Shown: positions 33,119 to 45,699, counted from the first letter of the stretch. The stretch is DNA of 64,000 bases from Uranotaenia lowii (GCF_029784155.1 NC_073692.1:70320012-70384011), one strand, 5' to 3'. Numbers and translations are program-made. Notes: generated by a model from the sequence alone, not told the origin.

Positions 33119-35128
33119 GGGCTTATTCTGCGACTCGAGTGACGTGACTTACGAAATTTCAAATGGCTTTGCGAGGCTCTCTAGCCTCGAAATTTTTGTT
33201 TGGATGAGCTGTTTTTGGTCTTCAGAGCTCATCAAGGACTATAAAAATCGCTCACTCATCGAAACGCACATGAGAATGCTTCGCCGCCGGCTCGCTATTC
33301 GTTTGTGCTCAATACAATCACGAATAGCAACACAAACGATTCTACGATGGCAGTTTCTTTGTTGCTCGTTTTACAAAATATTCATGAGCGAGTCTGAGCA
33401 ACGGGATCACGAGAGACTCGTATTTGCTTCGTGAAAATTTAGATACCAAGCTTGCTGTTTGTTTAGAGGAGTAAGTACGTCAGTTCAAAAGAAAAAGAAA
33501 AAGGAATCTTTCGGCTCCGTACCGTACCATCCGGGCACCGATCGTTTGAAGATTGGCTTGCCCTACACAAGTGTACACTGTTGCTGTTGATGTTATTGAT
33601 GTTCCCTCAAGCTTGTAGCTTCAAAAAGTGACGCACATTCTTCCGTAGGAAGAAATAATAACACCACTAGCATGAAGGAAATGTATTCTTTTGGCTCGGC
33701 ATTTTTGCCTGAAAAGAATAATAACATCACTAACATGGATTGACTCTACCGATCGTATGCACACTGTTCTTCTTTTTTTCAATTCCTGTTGGCCAACGCT
33801 GTTGAAAGCCAACACGGCTTGGCGTCAGTAGGGGAAAAGTTCATATAACGCCCCATGTGGCTAATACGCGCCACCTTTGTTTTGAAGAATCTGAAACATT
33901 TGAAGCCTGCAAAATATTACCAACTTGTTCTAAATGCTGTGATAGGTCATGGCAAGTATGAATTTTTCCTTAAAATGCCCCTGTGTCGTGATAATTTCAC
34001 AATTTAGGTTTTTCGTCATTTTGATCTAAATTTTAAAACACTTTCAATAAGGTGTCACCAAGCAGAGAAAAACGAATAAGACAATATTTTCTGACACATC
34101 GATAGAGGAGAATCTAAACTATGATTTTATGCTAAAAAATCATACTGAACTCGCAAAGGTATGCTTTTTATGGGTATGTTCTATCACGGCCCATGCGCTC
34201 TTTATAACGCGCCAATCGTAGTAGGCTGAAAATAGCATTAATTTTTCAAAAAGGCCAATTTTCATTGAAAATGAACAAAAAGTCTAAAACCATATTTTAA
34301 ACGTTAGTTCAGCCCAAAAAATCTACTTTTCATTTTTTTCAAAATTTTGATTAGTCCATTTTGATTTTCTTTTCAGTCAAAGTGTCTGTAAGTATTGGTG
34401 TGTTTTTGGTCTTCGGCTGCTTTCGGGTGTGTTCGGCTGCTAGGCGCATATTGAATACACAGCGGCGCGTATTTGCAACACAGTTTTGTTATGTGGCTTT
34501 GAATATTGTTTTTAAAAATCAAGTTTTTGAAGCAACTATAACAATTTGAGTAATAAAATATCATAGGCATTTGTAGAAAACATTTTTCTTCGACGATTGC
34601 ACCAATTTTCAACACAATTTGTACGTGGAATACAAAGAAAATCAGCGATTCGCTTCGGTGGCGCATAATAGGGCATGTTCCCCTACCTATTGTTGCTGTT
34701 AGTGTTTTTTTAAGCTCAAGCTTCGCAAAGGGACGAAGATTTTTCCACGGGAAGAAATAATATCATTACTAACACGGTTCATGAGCGGGTTGGTAAAAAT
34801 TTTCACGAACCAGCTCGCTGCTACGCAATCGTCGGGTTGATGCTCAACTTTGTGTGCGAAGAGGGAAGCAAAATAAAAAGGAATCAGAAACCTTGTTCGT
34901 GTTTTCGTTTTGGTCGGGATTGATTCGTGAGAACAGGAGATTCTCGCTCACACCTCATTCGCGTTCCACGACATTCTTATGAGCAAAAATCGGAGCGATG
35001 CAGGTTCCGTCGCTCGTATGAATGAGTTTTTCAATCCTTGGAGCTCATCAATACAAAAATTTCTTTTCTGAAGCATTTTCTGAAGTCAGGACGAAGACGT
35101 GAAATTTCGTGAGTCACAGAATAAACCC
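33119..35128. mobile_element. Element with GGGCTTATTCTG ends and 5-base TSD, level 3
   Basis: Starts GGGCTTATTCTGCGACTCGA, ends GTGAGTCACAGAATAAACCC, and is flanked by TCATG on both sides (33114-33118, 35129-35133). The arms share ACGAAATTTCA and further degenerate blocks of CTCG-containing words. Within it, GGAAGAAATAATAACACCACTA recurs in variant form near 33650, 33710 and 34755. The 5-base TSD with GGG ends does not match a superfamily I can name with confidence. Interrupted by the MITE at 33831-34683. Confidence 0.7.
33831..34683. mobile_element. TA-flanked element, TIR GGGGAAAAGTTCATATAACG, level 4
   Basis: Starts GGGGAAAAGTTCATATAACG and ends GCGCATAATAGGGCATGTTCCCC in inverse form, with TA at 33829-33830 and 34684-34685. 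GCGCC-containing words recur inside (ATAACGCGCC, TACGCGCC). There is no transposase. Innermost and therefore the youngest insertion of the nest. Confidence 0.8.
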
Positions 35129-37496
35129 TCATGTTTTTCGAAAATCAAAGCATTTTCAATATTTTGATAAAAGTTTGCCGAATATGGAAAAAGAAGAAAT
35201 TTGTTTTATATTCAAATTCGAAGTTTTTTAACTTTATTCGAACACAAAATTTAAACATTTAAAGCTTCTAAGTGGCGATCCAAAACTGAAAACCATATTC
35301 TGATTCACCATCCGAAATTCACATTTTAAATCGGATTCACAAAACATATTAAAAATAAATATTGAAATAATGAATGAAGATTAAACCAGCACTACAGAAC
35401 TTAAATAAATGATTCATGAAAATAAGTTCTGGAATTGAGATTCGGCATTCGTATTTTTTGTACATTTCGGAAATCGTAAAGAAATTCGGAAACAGATTCA
35501 AAGTTCAATTTTTGAATTCAGGTTTAGGATTCAGATATAAAATTCAGAAAAAGATTTAGCTTGTGAATGAATTTTTCAATCAACATAAAATTGTTGAAAA
35601 ATTCATGAGAACATAATCTTAAAAATCAATTCAATTTCCAAATTTCAAAGTTTTTAATCAGAATGAGTTTGTACACACAATTCAGCTGAAAATCACAAAT
35701 ATAAAGTAGAATTTAACTTTCTAAGTTTTGATTCATGCAAAATATCCCAAATTAAATTTAAAAAAAATCATCTACAAGATTTTTAGTATAAAACTGATTC
35801 TTTATGAAAAATATTTTCTGTTTAAGAAACATGTTCGTGATCTTCATCAAAAAAATCTGCACATTTTTGTTTAGTTTTTAGGTGTATTGCTTAACATTAT
35901 TAATATTGCAGCTTTTTTAAAAGCCAAATTTAAAACTAAAATCATGAATTCAGGTCAAGTTTTCATCAAGCAAATTTGATTCCAAATTTGTTTTATCTCT
36001 TACAGTTTTTTTGTTGGAAAATTTTATTTATTTTCATCAAAGGATAGAATCTTGGAATTCGTAAAAGAGTTAAGAAGATTGGGCTTGTTTGATTTGAGAA
36101 CAGAATAACATTTTTTAAGAAATTGAAGGCTACCTTAAAAAGAACTTATCTTATGCTCAAACCAAATACCTTTGATCTACCAGACTTTTAAAGAAATTCA
36201 AAAATTGTCACCGCCGAGGAAAGCAAATTTCATATATTGCTTCTATTCTAGAGGTTTCATTAAAAAAAATTTAGCTCACCCTTTAGACTAAGGACCACTT
36301 TTTTAAAGTTACTTTTTTAAGGTTTTATTAATGACACTTCACCATCCTTGTGGCATTCTTGTCTTCTATTAAGTTACAATTTCATACGAAAACTATCAAT
36401 GAGTACTTATAAATGAATAATCATATAGTTACAAACATTATTTGTTTTTAATTTTTTTTATTCGTGTGTTGTTAGACAAAAAATCATAGAAAAAAAATTT
36501 GTCACCAAAACCCCCCCCATGAGTCGGTTCTTCCTACGGCCCTGGTTCAAATCTATAAATTTTTATAAACGTAAAATCAGCCTGACTATAATGCAATCAA
36601 AATATTAACCGAATTTTTCCGAGCTAGGAAGATACAGTTGTTTGAAAACAGCTATTTTTTTTAGTTTATTGAATGTATCTCGTTTCAGTCTAAATATTGT
36701 TACAATTAATGTTCTGCAAAATTGTTCCATTTTAAGTGCCTTAAAACTCTTTCAAACATACCTTGCATTTATAAGCTCTGTCTGGCAAAATATCGATGAA
36801 AAACTTAAAATTAAAAAAAAAAATTTTGAACTTTTCTAAGTTAGCTTCTACGATATTGATGTCTTCAAGAAAATTACTACACTTTTTACAATCCAAAAAC
36901 TAGGCGATTCAATCACTTTTATTAAAAGCTCATTTTAAAGTACTTGTAATGAAGGTAAAATGTCCTGAAGACACTTTAGATCTAAAACGTTTGTTTTGGC
37001 GTAAACAATTTTTGTAACGATTTCTCCTGTGTGCACCGTACCAATCCTGAAAAGAAAAAAAGTTTCTCTTTTGTTGAACTTATCATTAAAAGCTATGCTT
37101 TTTTGTAAGAACTTTACTTTATTTCCAAAACTATCCACAGATAGAATGTCCGAAAAATATAAATAGAAACGAATAAATACACACACATCTGATACTCGAA
37201 GTTCTAAAAATTGGATACTTATAGATCTATATTTTATTGAAATTGCAAAACTAAAGCAAGAAAGAAAGAAAGTACTCTGAGTTTTCCTTTTACATCGATT
37301 GACAAAAATGTCTTCATTCTTTGACAACAAATATCTTAAAAAGCCAGAAAGGTGTTATTCTTTTCTAAAATATCATTCAAATTGATGTTATTTGACCAAA
37401 TTTATCTGAATGGCGAATAGTTTTTCCTGAAACTTCCCTCCTTTACATTCGATTCAGATCTTAAAAACAGTGTTACCTAGGCAATGGTTTAGAATA

Positions 37497-37850
37497 AGCT
37501 AGCCAGATTGCACGGATTAATCCAGACTTGCACAGATATTTGCTACAAAATTTGGGAAAAGTCCAGCCCGGCTCAGTTGTGCGATTAAAATAGCCTGGAT
37601 TATGCCAGGATTTATTTACTTCATTTGCAAAAAATCGAACAAAAATTCGAACAAAAAAAAACCCAAATTGAGGTATTATAATATTGACAGCAAAATTTTT
37701 ACGAAAAAAAAAATGCTGATGTGTTTCACTGATAACTGATCCTTTTTTTAGTTTTTTTCCAATATTTTGAAAAGGGATTGGTTTTTTTTTGTAACACTTA
37801 AACAGTTTAAAATACTTACTGAGGTAAGGAGTATAAAGCATAATTTTTGA
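37497..37850. repeat. Family G-like segment
   Basis: The words AGCTAGCCAGATTGCACGG, AAATTTGGGAAAAGTCCAGC and CCGGCTCAGTTG match the family G copies at 8061 and 56485. It runs up to the start of family R copy 3. Confidence 0.5.
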
Positions 37851-40240
37851 TAGCAGAATATTCAAACGACATTAGTGGCTATAACTAAATGTTTGTTACA
37901 AAACCAGATTTCATTTTTGGGGTAACTTTGATCACTATGGTTTTAAAATATGTCAACATCTTAAGAACTATTGTATGGATTCCAATTAGCTCAGAAAGCC
38001 TAAAACATCAGTAACAGTAATTTTTTGTTTGGATTCAATTGAATTTTTCAACGTTTTCTTTCAAAATCAAATTCTCAGGGTTGCTAGCGATTTTTTGTTT
38101 GGAAATTCCAAAGCTTTTCCCGGGTTTTCCCAGGTTTTTTCCCGGTTATAAATGATGAGTTTTCCGGTATTTATTATACTCGTTTTTGATTTAAAATCAT
38201 GGTGAATAAAATAAAATCAATATATCAAATTTTCAATAATTGTATCCCAAAACTTGTTAACCGATTAGAAATCATGGCAAACTCTTCGGTGTCTTGTAAC
38301 ACGTAATCTTTTCGTTTCAAATTTACAGGTTTTCATGATTTTTTTAAAACAAATCTAACGAATTGGGCATCTATTCGTTGTTTTGCTCCACAATTTCAAC
38401 AATTTTGCAAAAAAAAAGTCCGGTTTAATTGATCTTAAAACTTCAGCCAATATAAATTTTCTAGAGTTTCTATAGAGTTCCAGAAAAAAAAGTATAATTT
38501 ATTTAGAAATATTTTAACAATACATCGAAACATACTTTAAAATCAACTTGAATGGGGATTTGTCTTGCAAAACTTAAAATCATCAGATTTTAAGTTCAGA
38601 TCAGTTTTTTTTTAAATCTAGTTATATTTTTTTCTTCAAATCCAAAGATATGTTTTGAAAAAATGTTTTTTTTTAAACAAATAGTCATTTGAACTAAAAA
38701 TACGTGAAAATATAGAAACCGTGTATAAAACAGGGCTGAGGTTTAATTGTTTGAGTGTAAGATATTATTTTTATCAGGGTTAAGACCTTAGATTTCGGAA
38801 ACTTTAAGCAACAGCTTAATGTAGAATGAATTAAGACTTAACACTTGCGATATAATGCTTCTTTCCTCAGGCCAATTCTAACGAAATACACAACAACAAT
38901 AACATTGAAAAATCAATTTTTTTCTGATGAAAAAGAGTTGTCACTTTGCTTAAAAACGTCTCACGCTGCCAAATTATTTGCCATTTGCATAAAATAATTT
39001 TATGAAATATGTACATATATCGAACACGGAATAATTTTTGCGAGAAACCTCTATAGTGAGAGAAAACAACAAGTCTCAAGATTTGCAAAACACAAAAACT
39101 CTTCAAGTGAGAGCTAGAGTCGTTTTCCTGACTAGACCAAGGAAATTAGAGAAAATAACACTTTTGTACCATATTGAAACTTAGATACTCGGAAAACTTC
39201 GAACTGGTGTCAGGTGGATTTTTATATTTCTAGGTCACTTTAATTCATTTGTATGTTGCTGACCCTCTATAAAAGAGAACCTGGTCAAGTTAGAAACTTC
39301 TTTAAGAGAGAAAAAAAGTTCAGTTTTGTGTTTAGTTTTGTCGATAATAGTTTCATTATCAATTTTGAGATCATTTGAGTTATGCTTGCAAGTGTAGCAC
39401 ACTTGCGGAGAGCGAAAAAATGAGATAACTCATATTTCTCCGCAATCATTTAAAAAAGTGATAACATAAACGCTTATTTTGCAAATGAACGAAAATAAGC
39501 GTTTATGAGATGAATTAGGTATATCGAGACTCTCAAAAATACCCTTAAATTTTAAAATAATTCTAAAAATATTTTTGAAACTTATTGAAAAAATCTCAAA
39601 AATGTCAATTTTCTCGGTGAGGTGCCAAAATTCCCTGTTTTTTCCCGGTTTCCCGGTGACGTGATGAAATTCCAAAGTTTTTCCCGGTTTTCTCGGTTCG
39701 ATAGCAACCCTGATAATTCACTCAAAAGATGGACAATGTTGCTGCATACATTTAGGGGCAAAAATTATGAACATTTCTCAATATTTTTTTACTTCAAAAA
39801 CAAATGAAGTTTTACCATCATTTAAGTCCCTAGGTTCTCTCACTGTTTCAATGTTCTTTTATTATTAAAACTTAACCATTTGATGGGGTTTTTAGTCATT
39901 CGTTCTATACAGGCTTTCTCATAGAAAATATAGAGCTGTTTGTTTGTAAGTCTTCGAAAAAACAGATATTTTAAAACGTTAAATCTACATTTCAAGTAAT
40001 ATAAAAAAAAATCTCCAACTACAAACCAAATTTAGAGTATTTGAAACTCAATTTATAAGCTTTCAAACGTAGAAATCAGTATTCAGATATTTCAACTTCA
40101 GATTTAGTTAGTGATGATTTTTTTTTTTTTTTTTTTGTAACATCTTTATTTGAAACGGCTCATTTAGTGATGATTATCTGTAAAAATTTCATATTGATAA
40201 ATGTTAACCCGGTGATCAAAGTTCCCCCAGTTCACGGTAT
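37850..40240. repeat. Family R, copy 3
   Basis: It is collinear with 15757-17040, from GCAGAATATTCAAACGAC to a right end CCCCCAGTTCACGGTA. It provides empty sites for the DD37E transposon (TAGCAGAA at 37850) and for the 215-base MITE (CATTAGTGG at 37871). It is itself interrupted by 38076-39712 and carries a T-run at about 40119-40137. Confidence 0.7.
38076..39712. mobile_element. CAGGGTTGCTAG element, 1637 bases
   Basis: Starts CAGGGTTGCTAGCGA and ends TAGCAACCCTG, interrupting family R between TCAAATTCT and ATAATTCACTC. Next to both ends lie CCCGGTTTTCTCGG-type words and an AAATTCCAAAG word in inverted order. The TSD is unclear (AATTC is shared by both flanks). No ORF with motifs. The ends fit hAT-type MITEs, but this is tentative. 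Confidence 0.65.
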
Positions 40241-40244
40241 TTCT

Positions 40245-41876
40245 TCTTGATTTTTAATTAAATTATTGCTTGTTTTGGACAAACTTTCCCGAGAATTGGT
40301 CGGATTTTCAGATGCCAAATTTGAAATCAAATGCCTGAATATTGTCAGGTTTTTGGATAAAGTTCTGGAAAAACTCTGTCAACCTAAGTTTAGACTGACC
40401 ATAATAAAAAAAATATACATTCGTATCGATGATACGCGCTCCATCGTGTAAAATACTATGAGCTACCATGAGGCGAATTTTTTTTCCGAAAATGATGGAT
40501 TTTGCACAAAAGCTTTAGCTCTATGCAAAACTGTCAACGGCAACTATTTTTCTAACTTTTTATAAGCTCTAGTTTCGTCTGTTGTCCCCAAAAAAAATCG
40601 AATTTAATCTATATCAAACAGGAGGGAGGCTCGCGCATCTGTTTGTATGTTTGGAATAGACTTTTTACTAAACGGAATCAAAAAACCTAAACCTAACCTA
40701 AAAACCTAAAACCTGCTCCAATTGGAACGGAGGTGGTTGTAGAATACTTTTAATAACGGATTTTCACCTTGTATTGAAATGTTGTGTAATTGGAATATGG
40801 AATATGGAACATTTGAGTGCCATTGAATTTTGACCCGGATTGGCATTTTGAAACGAGGAAATGCATCTTTAAAAAACTTACTCGAATTAAAAGTTTTTTC
40901 AAATGATGATGCTCAGTAAAACACTTTTGTAGACGTTTTTCAAAAATTGAAGTGGGATGGTTGACCTACAGTTTTTAAATCCATTACAGATATTTTAGAA
41001 ACAAATTGGACGGTAACATTTTGTTCTATTGATGGATCTCAAGTGGAATATTTATTTTGTTTTTTTACTACAGTTTTTTTTACAAGAGCTGATGGAAAAA
41101 AAATATTGAACAAATGATTCGAATCCAGTACCAAAAATGCTGCTCCCTAGTGTAATTCATCAAAAAATTGAGTAAGTACAAAATCTGGAAAACTGGTGAA
41201 GGCACTAGATCGCTATAGTGGCTCCAGAGAGTTCCAGTAGATGGTAAAAATTAATTCATGTACTGATCGTCGTTTAATATTCCACTTCATAAATTTTTCA
41301 TGATTTCAACAAAATTTCGAAATAATTAACTTTGTAACTTTGTGGGATCTTTTTCCTATTATCTTAGAGTGCACAAAGCCAAAATGGTTTAGATCCTCAA
41401 ACCATATCGATCTTCAATACAAAAACTTGGCTGAGTTTGCCAGTCTAAACATACAAAGTTTTGTTTACAAAATTAACTAAAAATCTCTGTTTTTCAATGG
41501 TTGTATAATTTTGGTTTCCCGAAGAAAAAGTTCGAATAAATTTGAAAAAATACCATTCAGAAGAACGTGATAGTGAGATACACGATCGCCATAAACCAAT
41601 ATGATTTGAGATTTAAATAAACATGTGTACTAGTCGAAGTCATCAGACAAATCTAAAGTCTTTATTTGTTTATTGATCATTTCTTGAATACTTTCTTGAT
41701 TGGTTCTTCCATCTCATACCAACTAAAGGATCCTTGATATCATGAAAAATTTTGAATGAATTAAGAAGGTATGAGAAACGTTCAAATGATTCATAACTGT
41801 TAGAAAAAAAATTACATTAGGCAGCATTTTAGGATCTACAATAACCTACACAGAATCCTTGTACACGATTTACCTA
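40245..41876. other. No gene recognised
   Basis: A family G fragment lies at about 40290-40385 (TTTGAAATCAAATGCCTG). The words CCAAAAATGCTGCTCCC and CCATATCGATCTTCAATAC near 41140-41420 recur, altered, near 47870-47980, so some unknown repeat is present. At 41220 GTGGCTCCAGAGAGT is the inverse of ACTCTCTGGAGCCAC at 31240. Confidence 0.4.
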
Positions 41877-42149
41877 AGGTTGCCAGAATTATTTCAGCAC
41901 GTTTCAGAAAAAGCGTTCATGTTAATTTTCATAAAACTCGCTCGAATAATTTCGTTTAAGATGCATAAACACAAAATTTTAACAAGACAATTTGTTCTGT
42001 TTGTGTTTGATTTGCCAAATAAAGAGAATAAATTCGGGCAACATCCGGGCATTTTTCAATTAAATCCGGATTAACCGGGCCGGACTTTTCCCAAATTTTG
42101 TTTCAAATATCCGGACAAGCACAGATGCAACCGGGCAATCTGGCAACCT
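41877..42149. mobile_element. Family G, complete 273-base copy
   Basis: Starts AGGTTGCCAGAATTATTTC, ends GCAATCTGGCAACCT, with TA on both sides (41875-41876, 42150-42151). The right half contains GGGCAACATCCGGGCATTTT and CCGGGCCGGAC. This copy defines the termini of the family. Confidence 0.75.
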
Positions 42150-42154
42150 TAGAT

Positions 42155-43890
42155 TAACCAATCATGACCTTCGATGGCAGTTCGAGCAGTTTTAAACATT
42201 TTCTATTCAAAATTAAGTTTAAGCTGTACAAAAAGAGTTTTTCCAGTTAAACTGAATCTAAAGAATTAAAAGAACAACTTTGGGAATAATGAAAAATAAC
42301 AAATGCAAGTTGAAATTTCATATAGATAAATGACTTTTAGATTTTTTATTGTACAACTGTACATCCATTGAATATTTTCAAAAAATTGGAGCATAAATTT
42401 ATTGACTATAAAAAGTAATTTTCTACTATGATTAAAAAAATCCCCTTAATATTGTTTGAATTGCCAATTCAACAGCTCTAGAGTTGAAAAACCTATAACT
42501 TCACACATAAATAGTGGCATTTTTTTACTAAAAGACTATTTTCTTTCGTCTTTGACCTGCACTCGTTAGACCAAACCAGTTATCGAAGAAATCAACGAAA
42601 CGATTGCACTGCTAAGCGACGAGGTAAAGGCATTTCTTATAAAAGTTGATAGAATTCCATTCTTCTCACAAGGCAACAGCACTGTAAACAACTTACAATC
42701 AAAATGAATGAATCAAAATGATAGAATTATTTAATAGATGACCTAAAATCCCAAAGAAATAAATTATAACCCTTTTCCAAAAACTCATTCACAATCCCCT
42801 GAACAAACTAAACATAGAAAATAATGTCAAAAGTTTTAAAAGAACCCTTAATGCTTCTGATACACAAAAGCAGCGAAAAAGGTCACCAGTCACTATAGAA
42901 AATTTAGCACCGGCAGCTTTCCCATCAGCGAAACTAGAGATTCCAACACACCAAAAAACATTTCCTGTACATTTTCTGCCAATACGATAGTTCACAGACA
43001 GCAGCACCATTTTGAAAGGTCATATTCACCCCTCCAAGTCGATGCTCCAGCACTTCCGCCCTCAACGTTCGACGATGATTTTACATCCGGACAATTTCAT
43101 CCATCCATCCGTTCGAATTGGCCATCCATCCTTGGGGGCAGCAAGCAAAACTTCCGCTTTTTTCACTTGTCGTTACAGCCCCAAACAAAACAACACCAAA
43201 CTACCGACCTGCGACAGAGTTTTGAGAGAAAAAAAATGGAGCAAAAACACAACATCGACAAGGTGAATAAAAGCACCGGAGCAGAGGAGACATCAAACAT
43301 CGAACAGCCAAGCCAAACCAGGAAGCAACGCGATGAGGATTATGAATTTCTTCCGTTTCAAAACCGTCTGACAACAGACCATCATCACCGGCTTCGAGCG
43401 TTTTTATTCATGTCTGATCAACCGTCAACCATTAGGGTGACAGACAGCCAATCTCAACCGATTGAATTTCACAAGAGGATATCCTCGAAAATAGTTTCCG
43501 TTAGAAAAAAAACATAGCAGATATCGTACTTGAACTGTTAGAAGTTATACCACAGAGAACAGACGTACAAACTGGAACAAAAAATCTTCAAGAAAAAGTG
43601 TGTAAATTTCAAATGCAAAGTGCCCAGTTCTCAAAAAAGCGTAATCGTATATGAGCTCAAACAAATGCCTCACTAAAGTTTTAATAGACGGCTGTAATTT
43701 ATCTCTAGATAATTTTTTTGACTGCACAAAATTTCACTTCCTTTATTTTTGCATCACTAAGGCAGTCATTATAACTTACTGCTTTGGATTGAGCTTTTGC
43801 ATTTTTGAACGTTTATCGGACTTGGAGGTCGCGGAACGGCAATCTTAGACATCTCAAAAAGGGTTAATTTCAAGTGTTACTTTTTGTAAA
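42155..43890. other. No gene recognised
   Basis: The part 42960-43510 is less AT-rich and has overlapping ORFs (43012-43266 and 43167-43517) without motifs or exon borders. Nothing else is seen. Confidence 0.35.
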
Positions 43891-43903
43891 GAGTGTCCCA
43901 ATA

Positions 43904-44716
43904 GACTGAGTCGATTTGGGGTCATTTTTGAATTTCTCAAACCCTGGGGTCTCAAAAGCTTCGTCTTGGTCCAAAACTCATCCATGATTTTTTGTAGAAT
44001 TTCTAAGTAACGTTTACATGAGTAAATTTGAAGTTTTAGGTTTGTATAGCAAAATTGAATATTTTGTACTGAAAAATCAACATAGTTTTTGTTTCTTCTG
44101 TGGAACCGAGCCAGATGTCAGTTTTTTTTGCCAATTTATAAATTTACTAAAGAAAATTTTCCGCTGAACAACTTTATCGATGACTGAAACTTAGTATCTT
44201 ATTAGGCAAAAAAGTTATTAGGTGTTTATTAGGTAAGTCTTTTCGCATTGATAAACAATAAATTCAATTGACATCCCTGCAGGGCGCCTAGCGAAGTATT
44301 GCATGACTTCTTTTCTTGCAATACTTTGCAAGACTCTAGCAGTGATGTAAATTGAATTTATTGTTTATCAGTGCGAAAAGACATACCTCTGTTAAACACC
44401 TAAAAACTTTTTTGCCTAATAAGATACGAAGTTACGGTCTTCGACAAAGTTGTTCAGTGGAAAATTTCCTTTGGGAAATTTATAAATTGGCACAAAAACT
44501 GACAGCTGGCTCAGTTCCACAGAAGAAACAAAAACGATGTTCATTTTCCAGTACAAAATATTCAATTTTGCCATACATACCTAAAACTTGAAATTTACTC
44601 ATGTTTAACATTACTTTAAAATTCCACAAAAAATCATGGATGAGATTGGACCAAGACGAAGCTTTTTAGACCTCAGGGTTTGAGAAATTCAAAAATGACC
44701 CCAAATCGACTCAGTC
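43904..44716. mobile_element. GACTGAG foldback MITE, copy 2
   Basis: 813 bases from GACTGAGTCGATTTGGGG to CCCCAAATCGACTCAGTC, flanked by TA (43902-43903, 44717-44718). The arms span nearly the whole element, with CAAACCCTGGGGTCTC and AAGTAACGTTTACATGAGTA. It lies directly against the left end of the decayed Tc1-like element that follows. Confidence 0.88.
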
Positions 44717-44718
44717 TA

Positions 44719-45688
44719 AAGCTTAGTTCTTTTAGAAATGGGACACTTTCATTTGCTAATAGCTCGTTAACTAGTCATTGAATATTGAAAATTTTGACAG
44801 CATTTTGTTGCCTGTAAAAAGTACTATTCGCCCTATTTTTTTCAAAATTTAAAATTTACGCGTTTTTGAGATATGTACGATGCAAGAGAAAAAGAAAAAA
44901 ATAATTTTGCACAGTTTCCTTGAAAATACGTCATTATCAAATTGATAGCTGACAACACCGTTGATTATTCAAAGAATTACTGAGTTTTTGTGGTGGATAA
45001 GTATGCAAACACTGTCAATAATGTCCACAAAGTTAAAATCAAGCATTGGAGAGAAGCACATGATCGGCAACAACGGTTAAGGATCATCAAGGAAGTCAAG
45101 TCTCATACCAGCATTTTTAATTTTCAATAAACGAAAAACTTAGGGTAGATCGCTGAAATGTCCAAAACAATTTTCTCCGATAAGCTGAAAGTGTTGCCTA
45201 GTGATGACTCATTGAAATCCAACCTCAAACAACCATTTTTTGATAGTTCCAAAACTCTTAAGCTGTAAAACCGGTACCGAAAAAAAAACGTTCAAAAATG
45301 TGGTCAAAAATAATATAATTTGATCATTTCGAAACAACTGTATCCACTAAAATGCTTCCAGTTTCCAGTTTCCAGAGAAGTATTGGACCAAAAAGTATCA
45401 GAAATTGAAGAAGGAGGGTGAAGCTACCTAAAATATAGATTTTACGAAGTATAAGTTGGAGAAACTGATCAATACCATGGCTGAAAAAAGTGTGCGCCGG
45501 CCAATGGGAGATACCAAGAATAAAGTAGAAATTTCTTTAGCAAAAAACGGTAAATATTTTTTTTCAAATTTTTTCATGAAAGATAATAACATTACCTTCT
45601 TTTTCTTCATAGAAAGTATTTCGTTCAAACGAATGGTTTTTTAGATACAGGCATTCGTAACTGTCCCATTTCTAAAAGAACTAAGCTT
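44719..45688 (+). mobile_element. Decayed Tc1-like transposon
   Basis: Inverted ends are AAGCTTAGTTCTTTTAGAAA (left) and TTTCTAAAAGAACTAAGCTT (right, ending 45688), each next to TA. Near 45365-45540 the + strand reads FPEKYWTKKYQKLKKEG, then after a stop LEKLINTMAEKSVRRPMGDT and KNKVEISLAKNG. This resembles the C-terminal end of Tc1-type transposases, from the catalytic Glu box (PxEKYW) to the VQxLM..V+.KVR motif. Stops and loss of the rest make it dead. The word GTGTCCCA occurs just outside both ends (43893-43900, before the MITE, and 45691-45698). Confidence 0.55.
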
Positions 45689-45699
45689 TAGTGTCCCAC

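Larger units (their letters stand above)
32481..36544. mobile_element. hAT-like element, level 2 of the nest
   Basis: Ends are CATGGCCGTAGGAACGGGGG (left) and TTCCTACGGCCCTG (right), both followed inward by G/C-runs and an ATGAG word. The 8-base duplication GTTCAAAT lies at 32473-32480 and 36545-36552. 8-base TSD and CAG-type ends indicate hAT. Without the inner elements it is about 2.05 kb, and no transposase reading is recognisable. A family G fragment lies at about 32733-32880. Confidence 0.85.
31286..37038. mobile_element. Foldback element (net about 1.7 kb), outer shell of a four-level nest
   Basis: The left arm (31286 to about 31970) and right arm (about 36575-37038) are inverted copies. 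The left reads GGACACAGGGGAAAACG, AGCGTTTAAGACCTAGTGTC and CAGAGCTTAAACATGCAAGG; the right has these in inverse (CCTTGCATTTATAAGCTCTG, GACACTTTAGATC, CTCCTGTGTGCACCG). TA flanks both ends (31284-31285, 37039-37040). The right arm lacks part of the left arm (the piece around 31710-31850). The hAT-like element 32481-36544 lies in its loop. The superfamily is uncertain; the TA target suggests Tc1/mariner. Confidence 0.7.

Noticed and set aside
31235..41240. Inverted words ACTCTCTGGAGCCAC (31240) and GTGGCTCCAGAGAGT (41226) as ends of one giant element
   Set aside because: No further homology next to the words and no TSD was found; the intervening nest has its own clear borders.
43012..43517. Possible unique exon(s) of 84 and 116 codons
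   Set aside because: Composition is less AT-rich, but there are no splice borders in frame and no recognisable protein features.
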